Source: Pseudomonadota bacterium | GTDB taxonomy: Bacteria; Desulfobacterota; Binatia; Binatales; Binataceae | Assembly: GCA_021324855.1 (NCBI GenBank) | Contig: JAJPIG010000007.1 | Location: 1-64,000 of the forward strand | Length of the DNA: 64,000 nucleotides | Direction: 5' to 3' | Part shown: in pieces, positions 39,028 through 49,204 of the stretch | How the letters are laid out: the number at the start of each line of letters is the position of its first letter | How positions within the stretch are numbered: position 1 is the first letter of the stretch | Notes under the pieces: generated by a model | What the model was told of the DNA's origin: nothing | What the model saw: only the letters and a program-made list of their open reading frames with translations | Database searches by the model: none | Translations under genes and position numbers: made by a program

Positions 39028-39806
39028 GGGCGTTGGTACTCGCGGCGGGTCGCGGCGAGCGTCTCCGGCCGCTGAGCGATTCGACGCCGAAGCCGATGCT
39101 CGAACTCGGCGGGCGTCCGCTGATTCATTACGTGCTGCTGATGCTACGACGGGCGGGGGTCGTCGAGCTCGCAATCAATCTGCATCACCTCGGCGACCGG
39201 ATCTCATCCGCGCTGGGTGATGGTTCCGCGCTTGGGCTCAAAATCGTTTACGCGCCGGAGCCGAAGCTGCTCGGCACGGCGGGGCCGCTCCAAGGCCTCG
39301 CCGCCTTTTTCGGCAGCGAGCCGTTCGTGGTGCTCAACAGCGACACGATCATGGACCTCGATCTGAGGGCGATGTTCGAGTTGCATCGCCAGCGCGGCGC
39401 ACTTGCGACATTTGCGCTGCGCGGAATCGGCAAGCCCGGAGCATACAGCGAGATCGAGCTTGCGCCCGACGGCCGAATCGTCGCGATGCGCTTGCTGGTC
39501 GATCGTCCGCACGGACGCTTTGATGTTTACGCAGCGCCGAACGCATCGACGGCAGCGGCATCGCCAATGATGTTCTGCGGCGTCACGGTTTGCTCAGCCG
39601 AGGTACTGAAGCTGCCGGTGAAACCACCGCCCTCGAGTTTGATGGGCGATCTGTTCGCGCCTGCGTTGCGCGCCGGCGCTCCGCTGTTCGGATTCGATTA
39701 CGAGGGCTATTTCCGCACGGTCGATGATCTCGCGGCGTGGGATGCGCTCAAACACGAGTTCGCGTCGACACCTCCGCGACTCAGCTATCTGCGTCAGCGG
39801 AGCTGA
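39024..39806 (+). CDS. murU: Nucleotidyltransferase, MurU-like (MurNAc-1-P uridylyltransferase)
   Basis: MRALVLAAGRGERLRPLSDSTPKPMLELGGRPLIHYVL; coupled to amgK. Confidence 0.85.
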   Translation: MRALVLAAGRGERLRPLSDSTPKPMLELGGRPLIHYVLLMLRRAGVVELAINLHHLGDRISSALGDGSALGLKIVYAPEPKLLGTAGPLQGLAAFFGSEPFVVLNSDTIMDLDLRAMFELHRQRGALATFALRGIGKPGAYSEIELAPDGRIVAMRLLVDRPHGRFDVYAAPNASTAAASPMMFCGVTVCSAEVLKLPVKPPPSSLMGDLFAPALRAGAPLFGFDYEGYFRTVDDLAAWDALKHEFASTPPRLSYLRQRS

Positions 39807-39851
39807 ATTCCATCGAGCTGGTTTCCTCGCCGCACTGATTGAAATGCTTAT

Positions 39852-39887
39852 GCGTCGACTTCGTCGTGTGACGCGCGGAGCTTTTTT
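39852..39887 (+). terminator. Candidate intrinsic terminator after murU
   Basis: GCGTC...GACGC (39852-39856/39870-39874) followed by T6 at 39882-39887; short stem. Confidence 0.4.
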
Positions 39888-39905
39888 CCTGGCGGGCGGG
39901 ACCGA

Positions 39906-41129
39906 TCAGGCTGACCTGCCGGGCGCGGCACGGGTGAAGCCCATGATCTTGATGTAGTACTCCCACTTCCTCAGATTGCCGGCTTCGTCATTCTGTTGGA
40001 ACGCGTAGGCGGGCGGTTCATCGTAACTCAAGACGCCCTTTTGATACGAAACCGTGCCCGGAGCGGCGTCGCCGCGATGGAGCCGGTTAAAGACCGCGCC
40101 GTCCTCCAGCGAAATAAGTCCGCTCGGGCCGAGCAGGTTCGATGACTGGCGGAGGCGATGCCGCAGCATCGCTTCATCGTCGTCCTGATGCGAGAAGTAG
40201 GCGTAATGGATTTCGACTTCGGCGGGGGAGCGCGGGAAGCCGAAGCGCACGTTGATTACGTCGCAGTGCTTCACGATAACCGTCATCGGGAACAGCGCCG
40301 TGATCGTGGAGCGCGGCTCGACGCGCCGATCTTTGAACTCGACAATCGAAGGATCGTTCAGGAATTCGGAATTGGCGCTGTCGCGCAACTCCGCTTCCAT
40401 CGCCATATGGCCCCTCTCGGTTACGAAGAACGTGCCCGTACCGCCCTGCCATCGGAGCAGCCGGAACGCACGATGGAGCAACGGCGCGTGATATCCCTCA
40501 TTGTCGTTGTACTCCTTCCAGTTCGTGGCGAAGGACGTCTTCTGATAGCCGAGCAGCTTCAGCCGGCCGTCGCCGCCCAGGATGGTGGCGAGATACGGCT
40601 TGGCTCCCCCAAGGTAGCTGTCGAGATCGAGCGCATCGCGGCCCATCGTGGCGAAAATCAGCCCTTTGAACTGATCGCTGCGCAGTTCGCGCAGACCGTA
40701 ATCCTGTTTGTTGAATTCAGCGGGGAAGCGCTCGCGCCCCGGACAGGCCATCAGCTCGCCCCGGTTATTGAAGAGCCATCGATGGTAGGGGCATTCGAAC
40801 TCGACCGCGTGGCCCCGCGAGCGCGTTTCGATCTGGGTCCCGCGATGGGTGCATGAATTGACGAAGACCCGCACGCGATCGTCGTCGCCGCGGAGGATCA
40901 GGATCGGCGTTTCAGCGATTTGGAAGGTCTTGAAGTCGCCCGGGTTCGGCAGCTCGGCGGCATGCGCCACCGGATGCCACTCCGGACCATAAAAGATCCG
41001 CTCGAGTTCAAGTCGGTAGATATCGGACCGATGGAAAACTTCTTTCGGCAGATCGCTGTAGCGCGCCGGCCACGTGAAATGCACCGGCTGTGACGCCGCG
41101 TCGGCCGAGTGATTCATCGCACTTGCCAT
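39906..41129 (-). CDS. Rieske aromatic ring-hydroxylating oxygenase alpha subunit
   Basis: Rieske CTHRGTQIETRSRGHAVEFECPYHRW (CxH...Cx2H). Confidence 0.93.
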   Translation of the reverse strand: MASAMNHSADAASQPVHFTWPARYSDLPKEVFHRSDIYRLELERIFYGPEWHPVAHAAELPNPGDFKTFQIAETPILILRGDDDRVRVFVNSCTHRGTQIETRSRGHAVEFECPYHRWLFNNRGELMACPGRERFPAEFNKQDYGLRELRSDQFKGLIFATMGRDALDLDSYLGGAKPYLATILGGDGRLKLLGYQKTSFATNWKEYNDNEGYHAPLLHRAFRLLRWQGGTGTFFVTERGHMAMEAELRDSANSEFLNDPSIVEFKDRRVEPRSTITALFPMTVIVKHCDVINVRFGFPRSPAEVEIHYAYFSHQDDDEAMLRHRLRQSSNLLGPSGLISLEDGAVFNRLHRGDAAPGTVSYQKGVLSYDEPPAYAFQQNDEAGNLRKWEYYIKIMGFTRAAPGRSA

Positions 41130-41147
41130 ACCAAGTCCTCCGGTTCG

Positions 41148-42281
41148 TTACTCCAGACCATAGCAGTTCGCGAGATTATCGTGCAGCACCGCGTTTTTAT
41201 CGTCCTCGCTCAGGCAGGCCGTGTGCTTCTCGATCACTTCGCGCGAGTGCGGCCAGGTCGAGTCGAAATGCGGGAAATCGTTGGCCCACATCAGGCGCCG
41301 CACGTTCATCAGATGCGCGGTCTGAAACGCGATCAAATCGTCCTGGAACGTGACATAGACGTTTTCCAGGAAATATTCGCTCGGCAACTTCGAGAGCGGC
41401 TCGGTCCTCATATGATGGCGATGATGCTTGTAGGCGTAATCCATCCGGCTGATGAAATGCGGCACCCAGCCGGCGTCGGCCTCCGCACAGACCAGCTTGA
41501 GCTTTGGATGGCGCTCGAAGACACCGCCGAAGACGAACATCGCCAGCAGGTCCTGGTTGCCACGGATCAGGTTCATCCAGCCGTTTAGCTGCGAGTTCAC
41601 GCCGCGCATCGCCATCCCATAGAAACTGTCGAGTTTGAGATTGGGATCGCGGGCTCCGGCCAGATGGTGGAAGCTGACCGGCAGCTCCAACTCGACGCAC
41701 GTCGCCCAAAAGGGATCGTAGATGCGGCTGTCGTAGTCTTCTTCGTTCGGCCATCCGGGAAGCATTACGCCGCGCATCCCAAGCTGCTTGATATGACGCA
41801 CTTCCGCGATCGCGTCGGTCACCGAGCGCATCGAGGTCATCCCGAGTCCAATCAGGCGATCGGGATGACTCGCGCAGAACTCGGCAAGCCACAGATTGTA
41901 CGCATCGAGGCAGGCCTTCCGGTAATCGAAATCGAGATGCTTGCAGATGAGCATGCCGGCGCTCGGATAGATCACCTCAGCAGCGATGCCGTCGCGATCC
42001 TGGTCGCGCATTCTGACCTCCGGATCCCATCCGCCGCGCTGGAGATCCTCGAAACGGGCCTGATGGCGGATTTTGTCGGGCGGCACGCCGGCTCCCGACA
42101 ACACAGCCATCGGGACCTTCCGCGTGATTCCATCGATGACAAAGCCGTCACCCATCTCGTCATCGTAGAGCATCCGCGGCGCCCGATCCCGGAACCGGCG
42201 ATCGATGCGATCGACATAGGTGTTGGGCGGTTCGAGGACGTGCGAGTCGGCGGAAAAAATCGGCTTAAGCATTGGCATCAC
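41148..42281 (-). CDS. Amidohydrolase family protein (amidohydrolase_2 type)
   Basis: ADSHVLEPPNTYVDRID, LDAYNLWLAEFCASHPDRLIGLGMTSM, MWANDFPHFDSTWPHSREVI. Confidence 0.9.
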   Translation of the reverse strand: MMPMLKPIFSADSHVLEPPNTYVDRIDRRFRDRAPRMLYDDEMGDGFVIDGITRKVPMAVLSGAGVPPDKIRHQARFEDLQRGGWDPEVRMRDQDRDGIAAEVIYPSAGMLICKHLDFDYRKACLDAYNLWLAEFCASHPDRLIGLGMTSMRSVTDAIAEVRHIKQLGMRGVMLPGWPNEEDYDSRIYDPFWATCVELELPVSFHHLAGARDPNLKLDSFYGMAMRGVNSQLNGWMNLIRGNQDLLAMFVFGGVFERHPKLKLVCAEADAGWVPHFISRMDYAYKHHRHHMRTEPLSKLPSEYFLENVYVTFQDDLIAFQTAHLMNVRRLMWANDFPHFDSTWPHSREVIEKHTACLSEDDKNAVLHDNLANCYGLE

Positions 42282-42525
42282 TGGCCTCCTGCGCTCTGCC
42301 GCCGGATGACGGGAATCATAGAAGGTTGGAAATCTAAAACAAGGGGAATTCTCCTGACGGTTCGGTTCAGGTTGCTGCGTGAAGGAAGCCTGCCCTGCTC
42401 AGACTGCCAATATTTACTTCGCTTTACCTTTTTATAATTTTGGGCTACGCCGGCGACGCGAGAAGAGGATTGACCGAGACGGATCATGAGCCCGACCTCG
42501 TCAGCACCGGCGACTTCCTCGGCAG

Positions 42526-42557
42526 GACCACGAAATTAACGTCAGACTTTCGTGGTC
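42526..42557 (-). terminator. Perfect 10-bp inverted repeat downstream of the universal stress protein gene
   Basis: GACCACGAAA-ttaacgtcagac-TTTCGTGGTC, 33 bp beyond the usp stop; no U-tract. Confidence 0.45.
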
Positions 42558-42589
42558 AAGCTTCTCGTTCTGAATCCTGTCGGCAGGCG

Positions 42590-43051
42590 TCAGAGCACTA
42601 CCGACGTGAGGCTCTTGCGCCGCTGGTGTACCGGCACGGTCAGCACCGGCACGGGAGAATCGCGCACGATGCGGGCGGCGACGCTGCCCAAAAAGAAGTA
42701 GCTGAGCCCGGTGCGCCCGTGCGTCGCCATCACGACCAGGTCTGCGTGGCGCTCTTCGATCTCGCGGATGATTTCGCGTACCGGGTCTCCGATCACCACC
42801 GCAATCTCGGACGGAACTTTCAAGTTAAGCCCGCGGACAAGGTGCTCGATGCGGGCGCGGGCCTCGTCCTGCGCGTACGACAGCGGCTCGACGAGCAGCG
42901 GCTGGCCGACGGCCTCCATCGGCAACGGCACGACGTGCATCACGACCAGCTTCGCCCCGTTCTCTTCGGCGAGTTTGCGCGCCGTCTCGAGCGTGATGTC
43001 GGTGTTGGGGCCAAGATCGATCGGGCACAGTATGGTCTTGAAGCCTGCCAT
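42590..43051 (-). CDS. Universal stress protein
   Basis: KTILCPIDLGPNTDITLETARKLAEENGAKL...DLVVMATHGRTGLSYFFLGSVAARIVRDSPVPVLTV. Confidence 0.95.
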   Translation of the reverse strand: MAGFKTILCPIDLGPNTDITLETARKLAEENGAKLVVMHVVPLPMEAVGQPLLVEPLSYAQDEARARIEHLVRGLNLKVPSEIAVVIGDPVREIIREIEERHADLVVMATHGRTGLSYFFLGSVAARIVRDSPVPVLTVPVHQRRKSLTSVVL

Positions 43052-43190
43052 TGATGCTGTCCTCCGCCAAAAAAGAATGCCCTACCCGTCTTCCTGTATG
43101 CACCATCGCAGCCCGCAGGACCATCCCGATGTCCCCGAAGGGGCAGCAAATCGACGGCAAAGATGGGATATTCAGAGCCCGCAGTTTACG

Positions 43191-43196
43191 TATAAT
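43191..43196 (+). promoter_or_regulatory. Candidate -10 element upstream of nadE
   Basis: TATAAT 18 bp upstream of GTG start with RBS TAAGGAGCGG; no clear -35. Confidence 0.35.
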
Positions 43197-43213
43197 CGCC
43201 TAAGGAGCGGCTC

Positions 43214-45280
43214 GTGAAGGCGGGCGACGATTTCTTCAACTTCTATACCCACGATTTGATCCGGGTCGCGGTCGGAATTCCGGAGCTGCGCGTTGCCGAT
43301 CCGGCGTTTAATGGCGCCAAGACGATCGAGCTGATGCGCCAGGCGGCAGAGCGCAAGGCGATCATCGCGCTCTTCCCGGAACTCGGGCTCTCGGCCTATT
43401 CCTGCGATGACCTGTTCCACCAGCGCGCGCTGCTCGACGGATGCCATGCCGCGCTGGGCGAAGTTCTCGAAGCTTCCCGCACGATGTCGCTGGTGACGGT
43501 TGTCGGCATGCCCTTGCAGATCGAGAACCTGCTCTACAATTGCGCGGTCGTCGTATGCCGCGGGCGCGTGCTCGGCGTCGTCCCGAAGACTTACCTGCCC
43601 AACTATCGGGAATTTTATGAAGGCCGGCAGTTCACCCCCGGGAGCGCGGCCACGGCGACAACGATCGAACTCGCCGGCCAAAGAGACATTCCATTCGGCA
43701 GCGCGCTGCTCTTTCAGAGCCGTCAACAGCCGCTGCTCAAGCTGCACGTCGAGATCTGCGAGGACGTCTGGGTGCCGATTCCGCCCTCATCGTATGCGGC
43801 GCTCGCGGGCGCGACGGTGATACTTAACCTCTCGGCCTCCAACGTGATTGTCGCCAAGGCCGATTATCGCCGACAGCTCGTGTCGAGCCAGTCAGCGCGA
43901 TGCCTCGCAGCCTATCTCTATTCGGCCGCCGGACCCGGCGAATCGACCACCGACCTCGCATGGGATGGCCATGCGCTGATCTGTGAGAACGGCACGATGC
44001 TCGCCGAGTCGCAACGATTCGCCTACCATGCGCAGCTCGTCTGCTCCGAAATCGATCTCGAACGGCTCGCGCAAGAGCGGATGCGGCAGAACAGCTTCAG
44101 TCAGAACGCCCGCGCGGAACGCGATCGCACGCGCGATTTCCGCACCATCGAGTTTTCTTTCGATTTGCCGAAGGAGAAGAAGCTGTTGCCATCGCGCTCC
44201 TACGAGCGCTTTCCCTATGTACCCGCCGATCCCGGCAAGCGCGACGAGCGCTGCTCCGAGGTCTATGAAATCCAGGTCGAGGGTCTCGTCACGCGGCTCA
44301 AGGCGACGGGCATCAAGCGCGTCGTCCTCGGCATCTCCGGCGGAATCGATTCGACGCAGGCACTGCTGGTCTGCGCGCAGGCGATGGATCGCCTCGGTTA
44401 CCCGCGCACCGACATCTTCGCCTACACGATGCCGGGATTTGCGACCAGCGCGCGAACGTTGGAGCAGGCGCACCGCCTGATGGACGCGATCGGATGCCGC
44501 GCGGAAGAGATCGACATCCGGCCAGCCTGCATCCGGATGCTCAAAGACATCGGCCATCGGCATAGCGAAACCAACCCGGTCTACGACGTGACTTTCGAAA
44601 ACATCCAGGCGGGAGAGCGCACCAGCCATCTGTTCCGTCTCGCGAATCTGCACAATGGGCTGGTGATCGGCACCGGCGATCTGAGCGAGCTTGCGCTCGG
44701 ATGGTGCACGTATGGCGTCGGCGATCAGATGTCGCACTACGCGATCAACGCGAGCGTGCCGAAAACGCTGATCCAGCATGTCGTGCGATGGGTCGCGCAG
44801 CGCAAACACCTCGGCGAGGAAACCAGCCGCGTCCTGTTCGACATCCTTGCGACGCCGATTAGCCCCGAGCTGGTCCCTACGACGCCTGACGGCAAGGCCG
44901 CGCCGGCGACCGAAGAGACGATCGGTCCGTACGAGCTGCAGGATTTCAATCTTTTTTACACGTTGCGGTTTGGCTATCTGCCGTCGAAGATCGCCTTCCT
45001 GGCGTGGTGCGCATGGCACGATCGCGAGGCCGGCTCATGGCCTGAAATTGCGCCCGGCGATCGCCGCGAGTACCGAATCGCCGAGATCAAGCATAACCTG
45101 CACATCTTCCTGCATCGCTTTTTCAAGCTCAGCCAGTTCAAGCGCAGTTGCATCCCAAATGCGCCGAAAGTCGGATCGGGCGGATCGCTCTCACCGCGCG
45201 GCGATTATCGCGCGCCCAGCGACAGTGAGTCGGCGGTTTGGCTGGCGCAGCTCGAGAGCGTCCCCGCCAGCGAGCCATAG
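43214..45280 (+). CDS. nadE: Glutamine-dependent NAD+ synthetase
   Basis: Nitrilase N-domain ([26 protein letters not shown]) and synthetase [50 protein letters not shown]. Confidence 0.96.
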   Translation: MKAGDDFFNFYTHDLIRVAVGIPELRVADPAFNGAKTIELMRQAAERKAIIALFPELGLSAYSCDDLFHQRALLDGCHAALGEVLEASRTMSLVTVVGMPLQIENLLYNCAVVVCRGRVLGVVPKTYLPNYREFYEGRQFTPGSAATATTIELAGQRDIPFGSALLFQSRQQPLLKLHVEICEDVWVPIPPSSYAALAGATVILNLSASNVIVAKADYRRQLVSSQSARCLAAYLYSAAGPGESTTDLAWDGHALICENGTMLAESQRFAYHAQLVCSEIDLERLAQERMRQNSFSQNARAERDRTRDFRTIEFSFDLPKEKKLLPSRSYERFPYVPADPGKRDERCSEVYEIQVEGLVTRLKATGIKRVVLGISGGIDSTQALLVCAQAMDRLGYPRTDIFAYTMPGFATSARTLEQAHRLMDAIGCRAEEIDIRPACIRMLKDIGHRHSETNPVYDVTFENIQAGERTSHLFRLANLHNGLVIGTGDLSELALGWCTYGVGDQMSHYAINASVPKTLIQHVVRWVAQRKHLGEETSRVLFDILATPISPELVPTTPDGKAAPATEETIGPYELQDFNLFYTLRFGYLPSKIAFLAWCAWHDREAGSWPEIAPGDRREYRIAEIKHNLHIFLHRFFKLSQFKRSCIPNAPKVGSGGSLSPRGDYRAPSDSESAVWLAQLESVPASEP

Positions 45281-45380
45281 CTCTCGACGTTCGGGGCTGC
45301 GGGGCCGTTCCTTGAACGCGTTCCGAAATCGCACTATAGCCAACTTTGAGCCTCGCTTGTGGAAGGACAATAGAAAGAGG

Positions 45381-47090
45381 ATGGCGCGACCAATCACAGT
45401 TTGGACTCGGATGAGCATCGCGGGGATTGCGGCGCTCGGATTGCTCCTGATGCTGGCGGGCAGCGCACGCCCCGACGATTCAGGCGGCGCGCAGTGGTCG
45501 GCATATGGGCGCGACGAGTCCAACCGCCATTTCAGTCCGCTTGCGCAGATCAAACCCGACAACCTCAAGCATCTGCACGTCGTCTGGGCCTTCTCGCTCG
45601 GCGCGCTGCGTTCCAATGAATCGACGCCGCTGGTGATCGGCGACACTATGTACGTCTCGAGTTCCTGGGGACCGCGCTTTGTCTACGCACTCGATGCGGC
45701 GACCGGCGCATTGAAATGGCGCTACCAGTCGCACATCCCAGAAAGCGTCATCCAGTACGCCTGCTGCGATGTCGGCAATCGCGGCGTCGCGTACGCCGAC
45801 GGCAAGGTCATCGTCGGCCAGCTCGATGGCAGGCTGGTCGCCCTCGATGCGAAGACCGGCAAGCCGGTCTGGAAGGCGACGGTGATCGATTACAAGCTCG
45901 GCGCCGTAATCACATCGCCGCCGGTGATCGCGGGCAACAAGGTAATCACGGGTTTCGGCGGAGCGGAGTACGGCGTCCGCGGCTACCTGTCGGCCTACGA
46001 TCTCGCGACCGGCAAACCGCTCTGGCGCACCTATACCGTACCGGGACCAGGCGAGCCGGGGCATGACACCTGGAAAGGCGATAGCTGGAAGCATGGTGGG
46101 GCGGTTTCGTGGGTGGTCGGCTCGTACGACCCGAGGCTCAACATCGTCTACTTCGGCACCAGCAACCCCGGACCTTGGGAGGCCGGTGAACGCTCCAACA
46201 ACAGGCCCGACGACCAGTACACGAATCTTTATAGTTCCAGCGTCGTGGCGCTCGATCCCGATACGGGCAAGATGCTGTGGTACATCCAGTACACGCCCGA
46301 TGATGCGTGGGACTACGACGGCGTCAACGAATCGGTGCTTGCTGATCTGACTATCAACGGCAAGACCGAGCCGGTGCTGATGCACGCGGACCGGAACGGT
46401 TTCTTCTTCGTTGCCAATCGCAAGACCGGCCGCGTGATTTCGGCGCGTCCGTTCGTCCATGTCGATTGGGCAAAAGGATGGAATCTCGAGACCGGACGGC
46501 CGATCGAAAATCCCGACAAACGCCCGACGCTGACCAAGCAGGTCGATGTCTGCCCGAGCATGCTGGGCGGCAAGAACTGGCAGCCGATGTCCTTCGACCC
46601 GCAAACGCAGTTGGTCTACATCCCGACCAATAATCTCTGCGTTCATGCTGGGGAGGAGAAGACCGAATATCACAAGGGCGGGATGTTTCTTGGGCTTAAT
46701 CCGGCGCTTCTCTATCCGGATAAGGGCGGTTACGAAGGCGCGATGATCGCCTGGAATCCGCTCACGCAGTCTGAAGTCTGGAAGGTGAAGGAGCCGCTAT
46801 GGTTCGTCGGCGGCGCGCTCTCGACGGCCGGCGGTCTGGTCTTTTACGGTTCGATGGATGGATGGTTCAAGGCGGTCGATGCGCGCAGCGGCGACGTCCT
46901 GTGGAAGTTCCGCACCGGCAGCGGCGTGATGGCGGCGCCGATCACTTATGAGATCGCCGGCCGGCAATACGTCGCCGTGGTCTCCGGGCGTAGCGTCATG
47001 ATGCCCAACTGGCTCGGAAAGTTCGGCGAAGAGGCTTCGCGTGCGACCCCGGAATCCGGAATGCTGTTCGTATTCGCCCTCGACGAATGA
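45381..47090 (+). CDS. PQQ-dependent alcohol dehydrogenase, lanthanide-type signature
   Basis: Quinoprotein W-motif repeats, vicinal Cys (YACCDVGNRG), DDAWDYDGVNE active-site motif; start trimmed to 45381, signal peptide present. Confidence 0.92.
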   Translation: MARPITVWTRMSIAGIAALGLLLMLAGSARPDDSGGAQWSAYGRDESNRHFSPLAQIKPDNLKHLHVVWAFSLGALRSNESTPLVIGDTMYVSSSWGPRFVYALDAATGALKWRYQSHIPESVIQYACCDVGNRGVAYADGKVIVGQLDGRLVALDAKTGKPVWKATVIDYKLGAVITSPPVIAGNKVITGFGGAEYGVRGYLSAYDLATGKPLWRTYTVPGPGEPGHDTWKGDSWKHGGAVSWVVGSYDPRLNIVYFGTSNPGPWEAGERSNNRPDDQYTNLYSSSVVALDPDTGKMLWYIQYTPDDAWDYDGVNESVLADLTINGKTEPVLMHADRNGFFFVANRKTGRVISARPFVHVDWAKGWNLETGRPIENPDKRPTLTKQVDVCPSMLGGKNWQPMSFDPQTQLVYIPTNNLCVHAGEEKTEYHKGGMFLGLNPALLYPDKGGYEGAMIAWNPLTQSEVWKVKEPLWFVGGALSTAGGLVFYGSMDGWFKAVDARSGDVLWKFRTGSGVMAAPITYEIAGRQYVAVVSGRSVMMPNWLGKFGEEASRATPESGMLFVFALDE

Positions 47091-47491
47091 TTCGATCGCG
47101 TAGCCGGAGCGTATTTTTGCGGCTGGTTTTAGCACTGCTCGCGGCCGGTGCATGCCCATTTGCATGGTCCGGAACGGCTTTCGCTCAGAGCGCCTCCCAG
47201 CCGTCGCAGCCGGGCGCAATCGAGCGGGGTCATCATCTCTTCAATTCGCAGTGCGCACATTGTCACGGTGAAGACGCCAGCGCGGAGGATGATTATTACA
47301 ATCTGCCGCAATTACTGATCGACAAGAACGATGCGTTCTTCTTCGCGACGGTCAACAAGGGATTGCCGGAGAAGGGGATGCCGCCCTGGAAGGACGTGCT
47401 CAAGCCGCGTCAGATTGCCGATCTGCTCGCCTACATCCGATCGCTGGAGCGCGAACAGGGCTTGATCGATAATCAGGCGCCGGCACACTGA
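47087..47491 (+). CDS. c-type cytochrome
   Basis: CAHCH haem motif, KGMPPWKD axial Met region, signal peptide; 4-nt overlap with PQQ dehydrogenase. Confidence 0.92.
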   Translation: MIRSRSRSVFLRLVLALLAAGACPFAWSGTAFAQSASQPSQPGAIERGHHLFNSQCAHCHGEDASAEDDYYNLPQLLIDKNDAFFFATVNKGLPEKGMPPWKDVLKPRQIADLLAYIRSLEREQGLIDNQAPAH

Positions 47492-47518
47492 CCGGGCATC
47501 GAAGCCACGGAGCCCAAC

Positions 47519-47911
47519 ATGGCCGTCAAACGCGAGCATTTGAAGCCATCCTGGGAAGCCCAATTCACATACTCTCCCGCGGTGATCACGGAGGGCGGAC
47601 GCGTGGTCTGGCTCGCCGGCCAGGTCGGAATAGTCGATGACAACGGCAAGCCGATTACCGACTTCGATTCGCAGGTGCGTCAGGCATTTCGCAATGTCGA
47701 AAAGGTGCTCGCGCGTGCCGGCGGCAAGCTCAGCGACCTCGTTACGATGACGGCATTCATCAATGACGCGAGCAAGTCACAGCGCTTCACGACCATCCGG
47801 GGTGAATTCTTTCCCGGCGATTTCCCGGCGAGCGCGCTGCTCACGGTAGCCGGTTTCGCCGTGCCCGAGATCATGGTCGAGATTCAGAGCGTCGCGGTGC
47901 TCGACAAGTAA
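47519..47911 (+). CDS. RidA/YjgF family protein
   Basis: VVWLAGQVGIVDDNGKPITDFDSQVRQAFRNVEKVLARAGGKLSDLVTMTAFI. Confidence 0.93.
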   Translation: MAVKREHLKPSWEAQFTYSPAVITEGGRVVWLAGQVGIVDDNGKPITDFDSQVRQAFRNVEKVLARAGGKLSDLVTMTAFINDASKSQRFTTIRGEFFPGDFPASALLTVAGFAVPEIMVEIQSVAVLDK

Positions 47912-47919
47912 TCCACGGG

Positions 47920-49089
47920 TCAGGCCGCAGAGCTGCCCCAGACCTCCCGCGCCACATCGACACAGAGCCGAAGCTTCGCCCATTGCTCCGCTTCGGTGAT
48001 GTTGTTGCCCTCCTCAGTGCTGGCGAAGCCGCACTGCGGGCTCAGCGCAAGCTGATCGATCGACGCGTACTTCGCCGCAGCGTCGATCTGCCGACGAAGG
48101 TCGTCCTTGCGCTCCATCGTGCCGGTCTTGCTCGTGACGAGGCCGAGCACTGCAGTCTTGCCTTTGGGCAGGAATCGCAACGGCTCAAAACCGCCGGCGC
48201 GCTCGCTGTCGTATTCGAGGAAATAAGCATCAAGATCGATCTCATTGAACAGCACCTCGGCCACGGGTTCGTAGCCGCCGGCGGCGACCCAGGTCGAGCG
48301 GAAATTACCGCGACACAAATGCATCGCGGCGATCATCCCCGCGGGCCTGGTGCTGAGGGCCCGATTCACAATGTATGCGTAGTCGCGCGCGAGACGCTCG
48401 CGGTAAACTCCGCGCTCCTTCGCCTGCTCGATCTGCGCCGGATCGCAGAGCATCGCAAGCGTGGTTTCGTCGAGTTGCAAATAGCGACATCCAGCAGCGC
48501 CGAATGCCCGGACCGCTTCGGTGTAGGTATCGCCGATGTCTGCGAGAAAAGTGTCCATGTCGCGGTAGCCCGCGCTCGCAACCGCCTGGGGCGCAAATCG
48601 GAAATGCAAAAACGCGGGCGCCGGGATGGTCTGCTTGGCAAGCGCCGAGCCGGCATGCGCGGCGACAAAGCGGAAGTGATCGAGAAACGGATGCTGCGGA
48701 TTCCATCCGACTTTGCCGGTGACCTGTAATCGATGGCGGTGGACAAATCCCGAGCTGCGCGCGGCAGTGCCGGGAATCATCGCCTGCTCGCGAACCAGAG
48801 AAAGTCCGTTGAGCGCGCCAAGAAAATCGAGATGCCAATAAAGGCGGCGAAACTCGCCGTCGGTCACGGTGCGCAACCCCACTTCCACCTGCGATCCGAT
48901 CGCGCGCTCGATGAGTCGATCTTCGATCGCACGGAGTTCATCGCCCGAAAGCGCGCCCGCCTCGGCGCGCTCGCGCGCCTGCTTCAGCTCCGCAGGGCGC
49001 AGGAGGCTACCAACATGGTCCGCATGCGACGGCAGCTTCGGTCGTTGCCCTATATCGTTTCGAGAGTCATCAGCCATCTTTTCGATCAC
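47920..49089 (-). CDS. Cobalamin-independent methionine synthase-like (MetE C-terminal, type II) protein
   Basis: HADHVGSLLRP, TDGEFRRLYWHLDF, zinc-ligand-like MHLCRGN and SPQCGFAS. Confidence 0.88.
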   Translation of the reverse strand: MIEKMADDSRNDIGQRPKLPSHADHVGSLLRPAELKQARERAEAGALSGDELRAIEDRLIERAIGSQVEVGLRTVTDGEFRRLYWHLDFLGALNGLSLVREQAMIPGTAARSSGFVHRHRLQVTGKVGWNPQHPFLDHFRFVAAHAGSALAKQTIPAPAFLHFRFAPQAVASAGYRDMDTFLADIGDTYTEAVRAFGAAGCRYLQLDETTLAMLCDPAQIEQAKERGVYRERLARDYAYIVNRALSTRPAGMIAAMHLCRGNFRSTWVAAGGYEPVAEVLFNEIDLDAYFLEYDSERAGGFEPLRFLPKGKTAVLGLVTSKTGTMERKDDLRRQIDAAAKYASIDQLALSPQCGFASTEEGNNITEAEQWAKLRLCVDVAREVWGSSAA

Positions 49090-49204
49090 GCTCCTATTCG
49101 CCCGACGTTCATGAGCTTACGATTCCACATCCCGATTTGACAGCAGAGTGGCAGCCCGCGTCCATGTTTCGTATAACGGCGGCATCGGCCCGGAGGTGAG
49201 TCGG

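Noticed and set aside
45480-46673. 397-aa - strand ORF
   Set aside because: Antisense to the PQQ dehydrogenase.
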